In this document: positions 44,218 through 56,099 of the stretch, one piece after another | Numbering within the stretch: position 1 is the stretch's first letter | Layout: each line of letters opens with the position of its first letter | Assembly (NCBI GenBank): GCA_030272585.1 | Contig: BSYQ01000002.1 | Coordinates: 2,852,001-2,916,000 of the forward strand | Length of the DNA: 64,000 nt | DNA from: Bryopsis sp. KO-2023 | Taxonomy: Eukaryota; Chlorophyta; Ulvophyceae; Bryopsidales; Bryopsidaceae | Reading direction: 5' to 3' | The notes under the pieces: generated by a model | The model's database searches: none | What the model was told of the DNA's origin: nothing | The model's input: only the letters and a program-made list of their open reading frames with translations | Made by a program: the position numbers and the translations under genes

Positions 44218-44701
44218 TTCCCTTGGGTTCTGGGGACCCTGCGGGGGTCACTTTGTACGTCATCCACATGACGTTACTGCAACGCCATTACGTTGTTGTA
44301 CCGACCTGGCCGTTGTTGTAACGTGTTATCGTTACACGTAACGCAACCGATCGTTGTTGTAACGTCTTGCCTCGGTGCGGACGTTATAGCAGCCGGCGTA
44401 GACGTTACTGATAACGTACTGCGTTACAACAACGCTTTGGCGTTACAGTAACGTCGGATCGTTGTTGTACCGGACTTGGACGTTGTTGTACCGACTGGGT
44501 CGTTGTTGTAACGTGTGCAACGTGTTGTAACGTCCGGTCGGTGCGTGCACCGACCGGACACGTTACTGTACCGACCCTGTGCGTTACGGTACGGTGCGTT
44601 ACAAACGGGTTACTGCCCAGCTCTGGTAGTAAGGCCGTGTGTTTATTGACCCTCCCAATAACGCTGATGTCTTGTTTCATGACGTGAACCCAACAAACCA
44701 A

Positions 44702-45339
44702 TCTAGACCTATTCCTGAATTCGCTGTTACAACAAGATTACTATCGCTTAACCCCCGTCAATCAATCGATCTTGATGTATCGTGAACGGTGAACCAAAAA
44801 TTTTCCGGTTGAAAAAAGATGCCTATAGCTCGATCACATTCCTATCGTGCTTTCTTCAATTTTGGTTGTGAAGAGAAAAAATATGGAACAAGTTCCAACC
44901 CAAAATACCAAAATTGCTTTCTCGGTTTTCCTATCACTTTCTATCATATCTATCGCGTTTCTTTCCACAAAAGGCGGTTATCTATATGATAAATCATTTT
45001 CGGGGGAACAAAATCTCAATTCGAAGAACAATTTCGATGTTAAAAATTGTGATTTGTCAACAATCGTGGTCCTCATATGGTAGCTATATATATGTAGTAC
45101 CGCACGTACCTCGTTGACTTAAATACTTGGGACTTTCGATACGACTAGCTTTTTGCTATCTAATGGGTTTTTCCTATGTCTGATTTTCTGGGGTGAGATA
45201 TTCTTTTCCGATTTCTGGGTTTTGAAGGGGGTATTAGACAATTCACATGATTCATGGAGACGATCACATTTTCTTTTTTTTTGGCGGGGATTCCGGTTGG
45301 GACAACTCACTTGTTCTTTGTGTGAATAATTCTTATTCA
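44702..45339. other. No gene seen
   Basis: AT-rich sequence with short motif-free ORFs between two retroelement remnants. Confidence 0.35.
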
Positions 45340-46205
45340 AGTTGATGGTTCTCGGGTACTCCAATGGAACTGTCGAAGAAATTGTCATGGTGTGGATCAC
45401 ATGCTTCGGGAGTTGCCACATATGTCTGACGTTATGCTCCTGGAGGATCCTCCGACCTCTATACGGACTAGATCTCCTACAACATATTTGGAGTTTTCCC
45501 ATCCGGTGACGAATCTCTCGTGGCAATTATGGTATGTTTAAGTGGGATCTTTTATGCTATCTATTTGCTGGTTCTAACTCTCGATACCTGGCACTCTCCA
45601 TCGATGCAACAGACCTGGGCACCACACGTTTGTTTCGGTTTACTATGTATATAAACATATGTATAATCGTCTGGGAGACGACTTGGATTTCCTGAATTAA
45701 TTTTGCAAGGATTGAGTGGATCACGATCGAGGACCATTGATTGTCGGTATGGATGCTAATGTTAAAACAGAGTGGTGGGGACCACAAAATTTCAATGCAA
45801 CGTATATCTGCCAAGGAGGGGCGTCCAAGTGTTTTGCGGGACGTCTTCATTCTCGGGGAAGAAATCATCTTCTCGATGGAAACGAACCACCCTAGCTGCT
45901 AAACGAAGACCCGTGCTGTGCGCGAGACACGCTAAGTGCCGGCCGTACCCAATAAGACGATCATATTGGGGGCGGACGCTCTTCCAAACTTAAGAACGCC
46001 AGAGGTCTCACTTGGATCATTTTGGACACCGACTTGTTGATTGAAAACCAATATCTATATCAGCCTACGTGGATCTCACCTCAAGGATCGCATCACTAAA
46101 TTGATGGTACTTTGACGGATCAGGAGCACCTGATTATGGATTAAAAAAACGTTACCAATTCATTCATCTGCCTCGGATCATGCTCCAGTGACGTTCAACC
46201 TATCA
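45340..46205 (+). pseudogene. Non-LTR retrotransposon endonuclease remnant
   Basis: Fragments in successive frames match the apurinic-type endonuclease of LINE elements. VLQWNCRRNCHGVDHMLREL with DVMLLEDPP near 45350-45470 corresponds to the N-terminal QWN and E motifs. GPLIVGMDANVKTEWWGP near 45735-45785 corresponds to the GDFNA/DAN motif. ASDHAPVTFNL near 46170-46200 corresponds to the terminal SDH motif. Stops and frame changes between them show the gene is dead. No RT is recognised downstream. Confidence 0.7.
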
Positions 46206-48420
46206 GACAATAAATGATTTAGTGCTCGTTGCGTACAAGCCGTTAGTCGTGATTCAAGAGGATTCGAGCTTTTCCACCTCGAATAATATTTGTTAAAACA
46301 TATTAAAAAAGATAAATCTCCCAAAACATCATCTCTTACGACACGCCAAGTTCTGTCTGTAAAGTTTTCCAGGGTAAACGGGGACCTTGTGTCGCTTTCA
46401 AGACACCTAACATAACCGTAGAGCACGTCATAAGACTTGATTTGACTTCCACTAGCTCCTCGACTGATTCGGCAAGTTAACGTTTTTCTAGCAGGAAAGC
46501 AAAATCTCAGGAACCGCAGAGTATGAAGCGGCGAGCTGAGTAGCAATCCTTGATCTCTAAGTACATACCTTTACATGTTTGCAATAGCGAGGGCTGATTA
46601 TCTAAACAATTTCAAGACTTTCTCATCTCATTCTCTTCTCAGATCCTTAGATCTTATATTCTGTGGGAGATAAAAACAAAAAAGTGAAAAGTAAGACGCA
46701 AAAGCTCAAAGAACACCATCTGAAAGCGAAAACTTAAATACGAAAGTAGAGATTATGGATGTTTAACTTTATTTTTCATGAGTTGCCCCTTGGGGTAATC
46801 TTAGCATGGATCAATTGTGAGTTCTTGATTTGATGGTTGAGAAACGGGGACACTTCTGAAGAGACTAAGCTTGAAACCAATAATCTAAAACGAGAGAATT
46901 GATCCCCCTTGACTAAGATCCTACAGGGCAACAAAAGGTCTAGCATCAGCACCAAAGAATGAATGCTTGAAATAGCGAACATGCGGAAGTCCATCTGGCC
47001 TTTCAAACGCAATTGATTGTTGTATATGTGGCAAAGCACTTCAGTGGTATGGTGCAACAAGGCCGCAGAAAGTCCCAGATGTTTGAAGACCAGAATCCGA
47101 ACTCGCTAAGGCAGTTATTGGGTGCATCGACTTTGATCAACAGCGGAGGAAGTGGACAGCAGCCTTTCATGCCACGCAAAGTCTTTTAGCTTTGTCGTGG
47201 TCAAAGGTATGTCCTTCTCGTCGCACATGCTTCCCCTGTGGCACCTTATGAGACTCAACTCTTCGTACGTAAAAAAGCTTTCGTCGATTTTCATTATTGA
47301 GTAGTCTATGTTGGGATAGAAAAGAAAACCCCAAGATAAGTTTTGGTTCCTCCGTTGTAATAAGTTATGAGTTATAACATCACTTTCGGCCATCCTTAAC
47401 GATATCGCTCCACTCACAATCTGTCAACCATTAAGTAGTTTGGGCTTTTAAGTCAGAATGTAGGTTCTTGTTTGAAACATATTTGTTGGCATATAAGTTG
47501 TGTTGGTTTTACTTAGTGCTTGGAATGCAAAACTTTCATGCAACGACCATATCATATGAACGAAAAAAGTTTCCAAAATCAATCCAATCAAAACGATTTA
47601 CGAGGTCTCCTCAATCTCAATTCGCTTTTTCATATTCATACGCCTGAATCTAGCATAGTAGATGATAATACAACTAAATCAAGCCGCATTTTCAGACAAT
47701 AATTAGCCTTAGCATATTACCTTGGAGTTTTGCTAACGCTACAATGTTCTTGGCAGTAATGAAGAGGGGTTCTTTTCCTATCACCTAAATATGTCAAACT
47801 TTTATGGTCTAAGCTTGAATAGATGCTTCAATACAGTTCCCACACCTCATTCCACATTTATTTACTCGTACTTACTGAACCCTTATTGATAACTCCATAA
47901 TTTGTTTATTACTAACTGTGTCATGTTGGATTCAATCTAAAAAACAAATGGTTTCGGTGAGCCCACTCGCTTACTTGCATGCTATCAATGTCACCCGCAC
48001 CTTCATTTTTTTAGGACCATAAGGCTTTTTTATCTCGTGCACCAACAAGCCGCTTCAATTTAGAGTACATACAAAGAACATGGGGTATTGGTTCCTATCT
48101 TGGAAAATCAGCCCTCGGACACTTCATTTGCCAAACCATTCCCTAACTTTGAAACTCTTCTCCTTGGAGGTTAAACACGTTAAATTAACATATGTGGATC
48201 GTTAGAACAGGACTCCGATCATTAGTCTTGGGTGGGGAAATGTTACACCTGTTTCCGGAAACTTTGTAGGTCAATGCTTCAGTCTCCTTAACAGACTCCA
48301 ACAATGTCAATGCATTAAATTCATACGAAAAATGAGTGCTCACGTGGATTGGTCGGACTTGAGGAGAAGAGAAGATAACACACGGTGTTTCCAAAAACTA
48401 TTACATCGGACGTTCTGTGA
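46206..48420. other. No gene seen
   Basis: AT-rich sequence with short ORFs on both strands (such as 46776-47060 and 47115-47417, minus) that show no known motifs. Probably decayed element sequence. Confidence 0.4.
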
Positions 48421-48424
48421 CTTC

Positions 48425-48790
48425 TAAAGAGCGAGAGGTGGGATTTGATCCCGGGACCTCTCAGTGACAAGGATAGTAACGGTCGCACTAGCAAACCAGT
48501 GGGCGACGGTGGTTACAGAGGTCAAGTCGGTTATGTAGCCGTCTGACCCGTGACGTAACAGGAACAGTGATAGTGTGACAAAGGTATGACTGTGGTGTGA
48601 GTGAATGTATCCGGACGGTGTAGTCCGGGGTCACGTGAATGAGAGTTACAACTAGTTACGGTTGTGACCGTTGACGGGATTCGAACCCGGGTCAACGGTT
48701 GGCCGGTCTTAAGGCTCTAGGCCTTTGGACCAAGTGTTCACGTTTGTAAACTTCTGTCAAGTCTTTCTACCCCCGCGTCCTTTACACGTT
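48425..48790 (-). repeat. Twin tRNA-like repeat, copy 1
   Basis: On the minus strand a first module has the A-box-like TGGTCCAAAGG and a B-box hairpin ACCGTTGACCCGGGTTCGAA closed by CGTCAACGGT. A linker with CCGGACTACACCGTCCGG, a short self-pairing segment, follows. A second tRNA-like module (with CCACTGGTTTGCTAGTGC and GGTCCCGGGATCAAATCCC) ends near 48430. It shares order and the key segments with the copy at 54595-54905. It may be a tRNA-derived dimeric SINE-like element. Confidence 0.7.
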
Positions 48791-50760
48791 CGATAACACG
48801 AGGGCAAGCATCTTGTGTCAAATACCTCTATTCGATCATTTTGTGGGGCCCTTAACTATTCATACTGCCCCCACGAGTTTCCTCGCCCCTAACCCTTAAG
48901 CAACTGTCCCAATAAAAAAAACTTTTCTAAGGGTGTGATGTGGCTCTCATGTGCGTTGTCTTTGGAGAATGCAACGATGTCATATCCCGGGATGAGGATT
49001 TCGGAGCACATCATATCAAAAAGCGAGAAGAAATGCCTCATGTGCTATGTTGTACTTCAAGACATCATCAGACCGAAAAGCTCACACCAGAAAGAAAGAA
49101 AAAGAACCCTTGTGTGTCGAGGTTGGTTGTTTTTTGTTTTTCCATGCGTTTTTCACATTCCACACATGAAAAAAACCTCCAGTCAGTTTTTCCACCCCTG
49201 CTTCGAAAAAATCTCACTTTTTTTTCCGAAACCTCGAAATAGCTCCATCACGTGAGCAAATCTGGCCAGAAAATCGGAGAACCTACCCCCCCCCCCCCCA
49301 ATCAACCCCCTTGTTTTCGCTTTTTCTGGCATCATTTTTTTTTTTTTTTTTTTTTTCCCGCCACGACCGTTGCTGACCTTAGAGATCGAAAACCGCCACT
49401 CCCCCCCCTCCTTTGTTTTTCAGAGATCACAACTTTGCGGGCGGGTAAAAAGATTTTACTTTGAAAAAGCGAGAGCGCAGCAGCGAGAAAGGATGCGAGA
49501 GAGAAGGGCAACAGGTACAGGGCGGTCGAAAAAAAGAGTTTCGTTGGTACGAAAACATTTAGTCGTTTCTGTGTTTTCTTTTTTTTTGTATCTTTTCCTG
49601 TTATATTCATTTCTTTTCGTTCGCTCTTTTTTTTTCATTGCTGCGCAGGTTTGATTTCGAGAAGAGCAGGATTCTTTCCAGAGAATAAACTTTGAAGGTA
49701 AAAAACATAATTTTGTTATCATATTATTGAGCTTTTTTTCGGGGGTTCTTCCAATTCTTCCAATTTTATTTTCCTTTTTTTCTCCCTCTCCCCCCACCAA
49801 GGAAAAAAATACCCTAGAGGGAAAATTGAGTAGCTTTTTTCTTTCCTTTTTTTTTCTGGAATCAAACTATACTTTCCTTTTTATTTCAATGGCTGAAAAT
49901 TGATAAGAAAAATCACTCATAATTTTCCTTTTAAAGTATGAGAATGCTCAGAGTTTACTTCCAACTAAAAAAAAGAAAAAATTCCCCTTTTTTGTAGTTG
50001 ATCATCGGAGCCCCACAATTTATTGATAATCCTTGACCTGTAGGAGGGTGATTTTTTTTTGATAAATTATTCTCAGTTTTGGAATAATTTGTTCAGTTTT
50101 TGATTTTTATCTCGTTACTTTTTTTAGTATTTTCACACCCTTTTTTTTCCAGAACAGAAAAAGTAAGAAGGGGACAATTTTTGGAGTGAGCAGTATACAC
50201 TCATATATCATTTGTTCTTTGCTTTCTTTTTTTCATTTTTAAAGAAAAGTTGGATTTTTTGTCTACGTTTTTATTTCGTTTCTGGATCATTTCTCTTTCT
50301 CTGAACCAATTATCATCAGTATGAATTTTCTTTTGTTGTCTTGACAGTTTTCCTTCAAAAAAAAAGGGAAATACATTGAGGTTCGGTGGAGAGGGGCTTC
50401 CATCAGAGCTTTTCAAAACAAATCGACTTCTCGGAGATTTACGAGGTATTTCGTAAAAAAAAATCTGTGGAACTGGAAATGAAAACGATTTTTAATAATT
50501 TCGTACTAATAATGAGTAAAAATATAATTTTTTCAATAATGAATGATCGCTCATAAATAATAATTAACGAAAAAGAGAGGAGAAAAAATACAAAAACGCC
50601 CCTCCCCCCTCCCCCCTCCAACAAAACAAAAGAAAAAAAATGAAGAAAGATTAATCATACCAGTCCTCGATCACTAGATAACATATCTACGATACAAAAA
50701 AAAAAAAAAAAAAGCAGAGGTCGAGCTGATAATCAAACAAGTAGAGAAAAAAGATGATAG
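48791..50760. other. Low-complexity region, no gene called
   Basis: Homopolymers including C15 near 49287 and T20 near 49335, polypyrimidine stretches and A-rich segments. A stretch near 49165-49260 resembles 31925-32020 (CCAGTCAGTTTT and the CATCACGTGA/CGTCACGTGT segment in the same order). ORFs such as 49370-49654 mainly read low complexity. Confidence 0.45.
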
Positions 50761-53700
50761 AAAAAAAAAATTAAATTATCTCTATAAAAGTGCAACTTCA
50801 CCAACACCTTCCCCGCTGAGTGTAATAGGTTTTTCTAATCGATATGGTGAACGAGCCGATTTTCTAGGGTGCATTCTCATTTCGCCGAAAACTAGGTCTC
50901 ACGTAGGCCCACAATCGAGCCCCCCGGCACGGTAGAATTTTAATTTTTGGACCTTGCCGGTGGCTCTAAAAATAATACCTTATCTACACTCAAACAAATG
51001 AGTTTATATACAGGTATCCTGCTAGTGCTATCCACCTTAGACTTGTAGCATAGCATAATTGATTGCACCTATATGAAGGTACATCAGCACTAAGGATTAG
51101 GTGTACGAAAAAAAACTCATGAAAAAGCTCCTCTCCAAAAAACAAAACCAAAAGTTACGCCCTCCCCCGGGTGCTTGTCTAAGTCCTGAAGAACAACACT
51201 AATTTATTTGTAATTTCGCCTATGCCCCTATGTAGGGCCTCCTCGTGACTTGGGCGTGAGGTGGAAATTTTGAGAAAGCTCTATCTAAATTTGTTGTTAC
51301 ACATTTGAGCCTTCTTAATTTTTTATTACGTATAGATATACGACTTGCGAGTTAAAATCGGAAAAAATTGGAAAAAACGATGTAATCGTTGCCTACTTGG
51401 TTTTCAAAAGGGTCTACTATGACGTCTTCTTTGAAAAAAACTTTTCTCCTTTTCTTATGTAAACAACAGCTCTATTTATTTCTTTATCTAAAGAAGAACT
51501 CTATTTTCTTCCCCTAGGGTATGTAAGGGTGGGCGGACACGAAAGTCACACAAAACAATTGAAAATAAGACGAAGGCTAGCAGAAAAGGGGTGTTTCAGG
51601 GGCGACTTGTTCTTTATCCGAATATGATCTTTACCAGAATCTTTGAAAAAATATTGGCCTTGAATCGGTCCAATTAACAACAACAAACAATACCCCTAAA
51701 CGCCCTCGTTACCTTCATGTATACGGTGTCCTTATTGCCGGAATCTCGACTTAGACAACAAATCTAGGAATCTTAAAGGCCGATTTAGACTCCGATAACT
51801 CTGTATTGAGAGAACATTATTTACTAAGATCTCTCAGCGGAGGGGTAGCACTAGCATTACAATAAACAACAATGACAAATACAGTGCCTTTGTTACGATA
51901 GCATTCGATAATTATTACTGATCTTAAAAAAAAACAAGTAGATGCATACATATCATCAACTATCAATAAAGAAACGTCCCGAGGTTGTTATCATCACAGG
52001 TGATTCACCACGCCCTATGAATGAGCAATAAAAGACGTCTCAAACAAACAAATAAATAGGCAAACGAAGCTAAAAAGCATCCGATATATGGAAAAAGCTT
52101 AAGGTTATTTTCTTAAGAGAGTGTGAAGATTTACGCTTTGCAGTCAACTTCTTTGTGGGAGATCCTCCCTTCAAGTCTTATTGTTCATCGATGCCGTACT
52201 TACGCACCAGTTTCCTGGTAATGCTCGGGGGCGTTTTGTTTGATTCTTGTTCAATTATCGTTGCTGTCGAATTAGATCCTAAATTGGATGAACACGTCTA
52301 GAGGTGCATTACTATATGTAACGAAATATCAATATCAATTGTTCACAATAGTGTGGACGTATTTGTTTGCTTGGGGTGCACTTTGAGAACTTTAATAGAT
52401 GTTGGATATTTATACATATATTTATATATGTTTTATTACACTTTTCAGATGGTAAATAGAATATGATCGACACTTTCTTGTTCTCGTTGGATATCAAACT
52501 GATTGTTCAATTTTCTCAAAAATTGATAGCGACTTTTCCTTAAACCATCTTTCTTCCCAAACATGATTATCGGATTAGCCGAATTAGAGTTCGATCTTTC
52601 GATGATATCGTCGACCAACAACATCCGTAGATATCAACACTTGAAAATAAATAAATAAGTAAGTCATCAATAGGTTGTGCCTCCTTAAACTTAGGTGGGG
52701 CTTCATACCATCTTACTTGTCTTGAATGCATTTTCTTTCGACTTCGTTATTCGAACTTAGAAGAGGTTCTATAAAATTTGTTTCATCAACTCCGAGGGGG
52801 GGGGCTGTTGTTTTCCACTCCTTTTAACCCAAGAACGAACTTAGGAACGTCGACCACACAAAACGTGGCAGTTCGCGACCATCGACCGATTCACACCTCC
52901 AAATCAATTTTCCCGGCTGGAACCTTTCGTAATTCATCTGAAAATCCCGAAATGGTAACCTGCTGTTGCATGCGCTAAACGCCCAACCCATGTCGTTTGG
53001 TGAACGCCAACAGGATCAGATTTATTTCCGATCCCATTCACACTTGGAAGGGAAAGATTTCTTCTCGTTCCTCTCGTGCGAAGTGTAAGATCTGAAAACC
53101 CTTTGCTTTCGGTTCATACCTCTTAAATTCTTATCTTCATCCTATCGGACTAGTTCCCCTCAAGAAGTTGCGAGGTCCCCACACTTGCAATTTTTTCTCT
53201 TCAACTAATCTACATAACAAGGCTCGTCGAGATTATCGCTTATCTGTACGAGATTGGTGATTGGTGATTGGTGTCTCCTGTGATTGGTGGGAGTAAATAA
53301 GGTGGACATCTCTTCGAGTAGATTCGATCCACTCTATGCGGGATGTAGCAAGTACTTATTGAGTACTTATTGAGAAAGACTTCTCCCTAAGAATTTGAGG
53401 TTACTTTCAATGAAGAAGTCTCCGATACGTAAGAAATTGGGGAGATTTTCTCGTCGTCTCCCTCCTCAATCATTCTCTATGAGTGTAGAACTCCAACAAC
53501 AACTGTTGCACTTGTTCCAAGAAAGTTAGAGACTGTTGTAGGTGGGTTGTAACTATATCACCCCACACAATTCGTTTTATGTTACTTGTATATTTGCTCA
53601 AGTGATCCAATAGCGAAGAAGATACATTTGTTGCGCGCGTAGGAGGTTTTTCACAATTGCTTCATTAAACTTGAAATAAGAGTGGCAACCAATACAAATA

Positions 53701-54594
53701 TCAAAGTCTTTTCACTTTGTTGCATGAAAGTCAGAACAAGAGGGTTCTTTGTTTAGGTATAAACAAAGCCGAGCATGAATTTCAACAACACCAAAAACGT
53801 GAGAAAGGAAATACGTACAAATACGAACGTTTCTGTTTCGTCTCTATGTTTCTATTAATTCGGGTATCAACCGAATTGCCCGAAGTAGGAGTTCGTTCAT
53901 GATCTCATGTATAGTATCTCGTGCATACTTTTTTGCACTTTTCGTTCTCATCATCCGCAAAGAGAGAGAAAAAACGAATCTATGCTTTTTCGTTCTCATT
54001 ATCTGTATAAACAGAAAAAAAAACCATATTTGCGTTCTCATTTGCCGATTTTGACGGGGCTTCCGGAGGAAATACCATCTCACGATTCGTGAATCCATCT
54101 TTGAAATCAATGATGGTGAATAATTTTCATGCAGATGGAATCTTTCACATGATATTTCGTGTCGGGAGCGAAGCACTCCACATTGACCTAACATATGTGA
54201 TCACAATTTTCAAATCCAATGCCCATCGCACCTCGTCTAATGCTTTCGGGACTAGGTAGGCTTGTGAGAGAAATCCACACTCGTACGCAACGTAGAAGGT
54301 CTCTTTGCTTCAATATCAATAATTTCTGGTGACCTAATCGAGAAACTACAAAGAAAAAACTTCAAGATGCACCTTTGAAAAGCTTGACGCTCATATGTTG
54401 CTGCGACAGTCGCAACCCACACTTTTTTTTTTAGGGGGGGGGGTCTCTTGATTTGTCAACCTTTCTTTTTTAGGCCCTCCTACAAGAGAACAGAGTGGAT
54501 GCTTTTGGTTAATCATCTTGGGTTTGCGTGGTGAGGCATTTGAAGTGACCAATGCTTTTGTGACAGTTTTCTTAGTGAAAGTGTGGGTTCAATG
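50761..54594. other. No gene seen
   Basis: AT-rich sequence without recognised coding motifs or element ends. ORFs are all short and scattered. T11-A-G9 lies near 54424. Confidence 0.4.
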
Positions 54595-54905
54595 AGGTTC
54601 GAGCTCGTGATCTCCGGATCGCGAGTCGATCTATTTTGAGTCGACCACTCGGCTGAGTGGCGGTTACAGTTGACGGTTAGTTGGGTGACTGACCGGTATA
54701 AGAAGTACAGTGTGAAAGAGTGATGGAAGTTCGGTTGTACGTGACTGTATCCGGACGGTGTAGTCCGAGGTCACAGAGACAGCTACGGTTGGGACCGTTG
54801 ACGGGAATCGAACCCGGGTCAACGGTTGACGAGTCTTAAGGCGTCTGGCCTTAGACCGTTCTGTTCTTGTTCTATTGTAACACTCTTTGTCTTATATCCC
54901 CGCGT
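54595..54905 (-). repeat. Twin tRNA-like repeat, copy 2
   Basis: Same layout as copy 1. The first module has GGTCTAAGGCC and the hairpin ACCGTTGACCCGGGTTCGAT/CCCGTCAACGGT. The linker contains CGGACTACACCGTCCGGATAC. The second module has CAGCCGAGTGGTCGACTC, very like the D-arm of a Ser or Leu tRNA, and an anticodon-arm-like GATCGACTCGCGATC. The second modules differ between copies while the linker and first module are conserved. Confidence 0.7.
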
Positions 54906-56090
54906 CCTTACAGCTTTCACTTCTTCTTTTACATCACAAAGGCATTTGAGAATTGCATGCAATGCTTGTTATCGTTCAAGTAAGCATCCTTGGCATGCCT
55001 TCTCCTTGCTTCCACCTTCTTATCACTGTATTTGTAATGGCGGCCATGGCTGTAACTGTATTCTCGAGAATACCTTTTCTGTGTCCAAACTCTACGAGAA
55101 TAATCAACACACATCAAGACACCAAGGGGTGCTCGACAAGGGTGTGTGCTTTCACTAACTTTGTACCTCATTTATCATGATCTATTGAAAGATTGGTTTC
55201 AAACACACTTGATAATATGCTCCCGGCAATTCGGATTGGCTTTCAACCTTGAACGATGTTATCTTCGCTAGCTTATGTTCTCTTTCAGCTCCTCCAAATA
55301 GTTTCAATTAAACATGCGTATTCAATCATCTAATACCGTTGGCAATGAAGCGGGAAGTATTTGCACCTTCGCTGTAAAAAATATGCCTGGTCGATCTCAA
55401 ATCCACGTAAACAACCTATTCGTTGCGAAAACGATTTTTTCCGTTTGTACTCTCGTCGGGGATATATGATAGGGTTAAGACAAGAAAACATGGCACTTGC
55501 ATCTGTTTGTGCGCTACCACGTCATTTGATGAGTCTAACAAAAAAACTTCTCCTTTTTCCGGAATTACATCGAAGACTAGGGTTTCTTGCGGGTCCATTC
55601 AAAAGCACTATTACGTATCTGTTCGTTCTATAGCTCAGTCTATTGCCAACATTCGTCAGAGCACAATTTCCTTGCCTAAATCGGAAACATCGCCCTAGAG
55701 TTGCATCACATCATGCATATAAAAGACCAAAAGCTAATTAACGTTTCACCCGCATCGCTTGGCATCATGCCACTCGTCCAATTGTTCCAAACCTATAAGA
55801 GGGGAGGGAAGTTGTTGGGTCAGGCGGCCACCATCACTGCCTGTGCGAAAAGACCATCCTCGGGACCATCACTCGTTGGGGAACTTGTAGCACGCAGCAT
55901 GCTTACACACAGGTTTGGGAGGTGGTGGTGTCTAGGAATTGCCACAAACCCTGGCCGTTGAGATCAACGCGGCCGAGCACGTCTGACTCCTTCCGTAATT
56001 TTGTGCTATGAATAGTTAAACACAATGAGGAAAAAATACTATAATCAAACATGAAACTAAAAAAATCCACGAAGATAATCGGATTTGGAA
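54906..56090. other. No gene seen
   Basis: Short ORFs on both strands, including 55361-55633 and 55701-55961 (plus), without recognised motifs. Confidence 0.35.
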
Positions 56091-56099
56091 CCGTCTTCG

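Larger units (their letters stand above)
43706..44625. mobile_element. Non-autonomous hAT-type element with outward tRNA-like modules (920 bp)
   Basis: Ends CAGAGCTGGGC and GCCCAGCTCTG are flanked by a perfect 8-bp target duplication GTAGTAAG (43698-43705 and 44626-44633). Subterminal arrays iterate GTACCGTAACG, CGTTGTTGTA and CGTTACGGTACGG words. The inner part is an inverted repeat (about 43905-44066 and 44141-44300), and each arm contains the same tRNA-like module, oriented outward. There is no coding capacity. It inserted into the gag region of the gypsy remnant, whose frame reads across the empty site. Confidence 0.93.
40985..44701 (-). pseudogene. Ty3/gypsy-type retrotransposon remnant (gag-protease-RT), split by a hAT-type element
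   Basis: Pieces lie in the expected order on the minus strand. A gag-like part (44634-44701, resuming at 43420-43697 beyond the inserted element) ends near a Cys-rich stretch reminiscent of a nucleocapsid knuckle. An aspartic protease core with ALIDSGSACIFVPS follows at about 42940-43047. RT comes next: motif A-like FSIVDLVQNFFQM, motif B YRRVPQGCAPSPGPFHDRI, a degenerate motif C FVNDLLVGG (usually YxDD), then HDENLKKVSIRLRELGLTANP, and finally VAFLGYTIS at about 41120-41150. Motif A lies in a different frame from B and C, and stops follow, so the gene is dead. No integrase or RNase H was recognised. Confidence 0.8.

Noticed and set aside
48425-48790. Functional tRNA genes in the twin repeats
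   Set aside because: No proper acceptor stems or 7-base anticodon loops; module 1 forms one long hairpin instead of a cloverleaf.
49370-49800. Overlapping ORFs on both strands
   Set aside because: Low complexity with no motifs; openness results from T-rich and A-rich composition.
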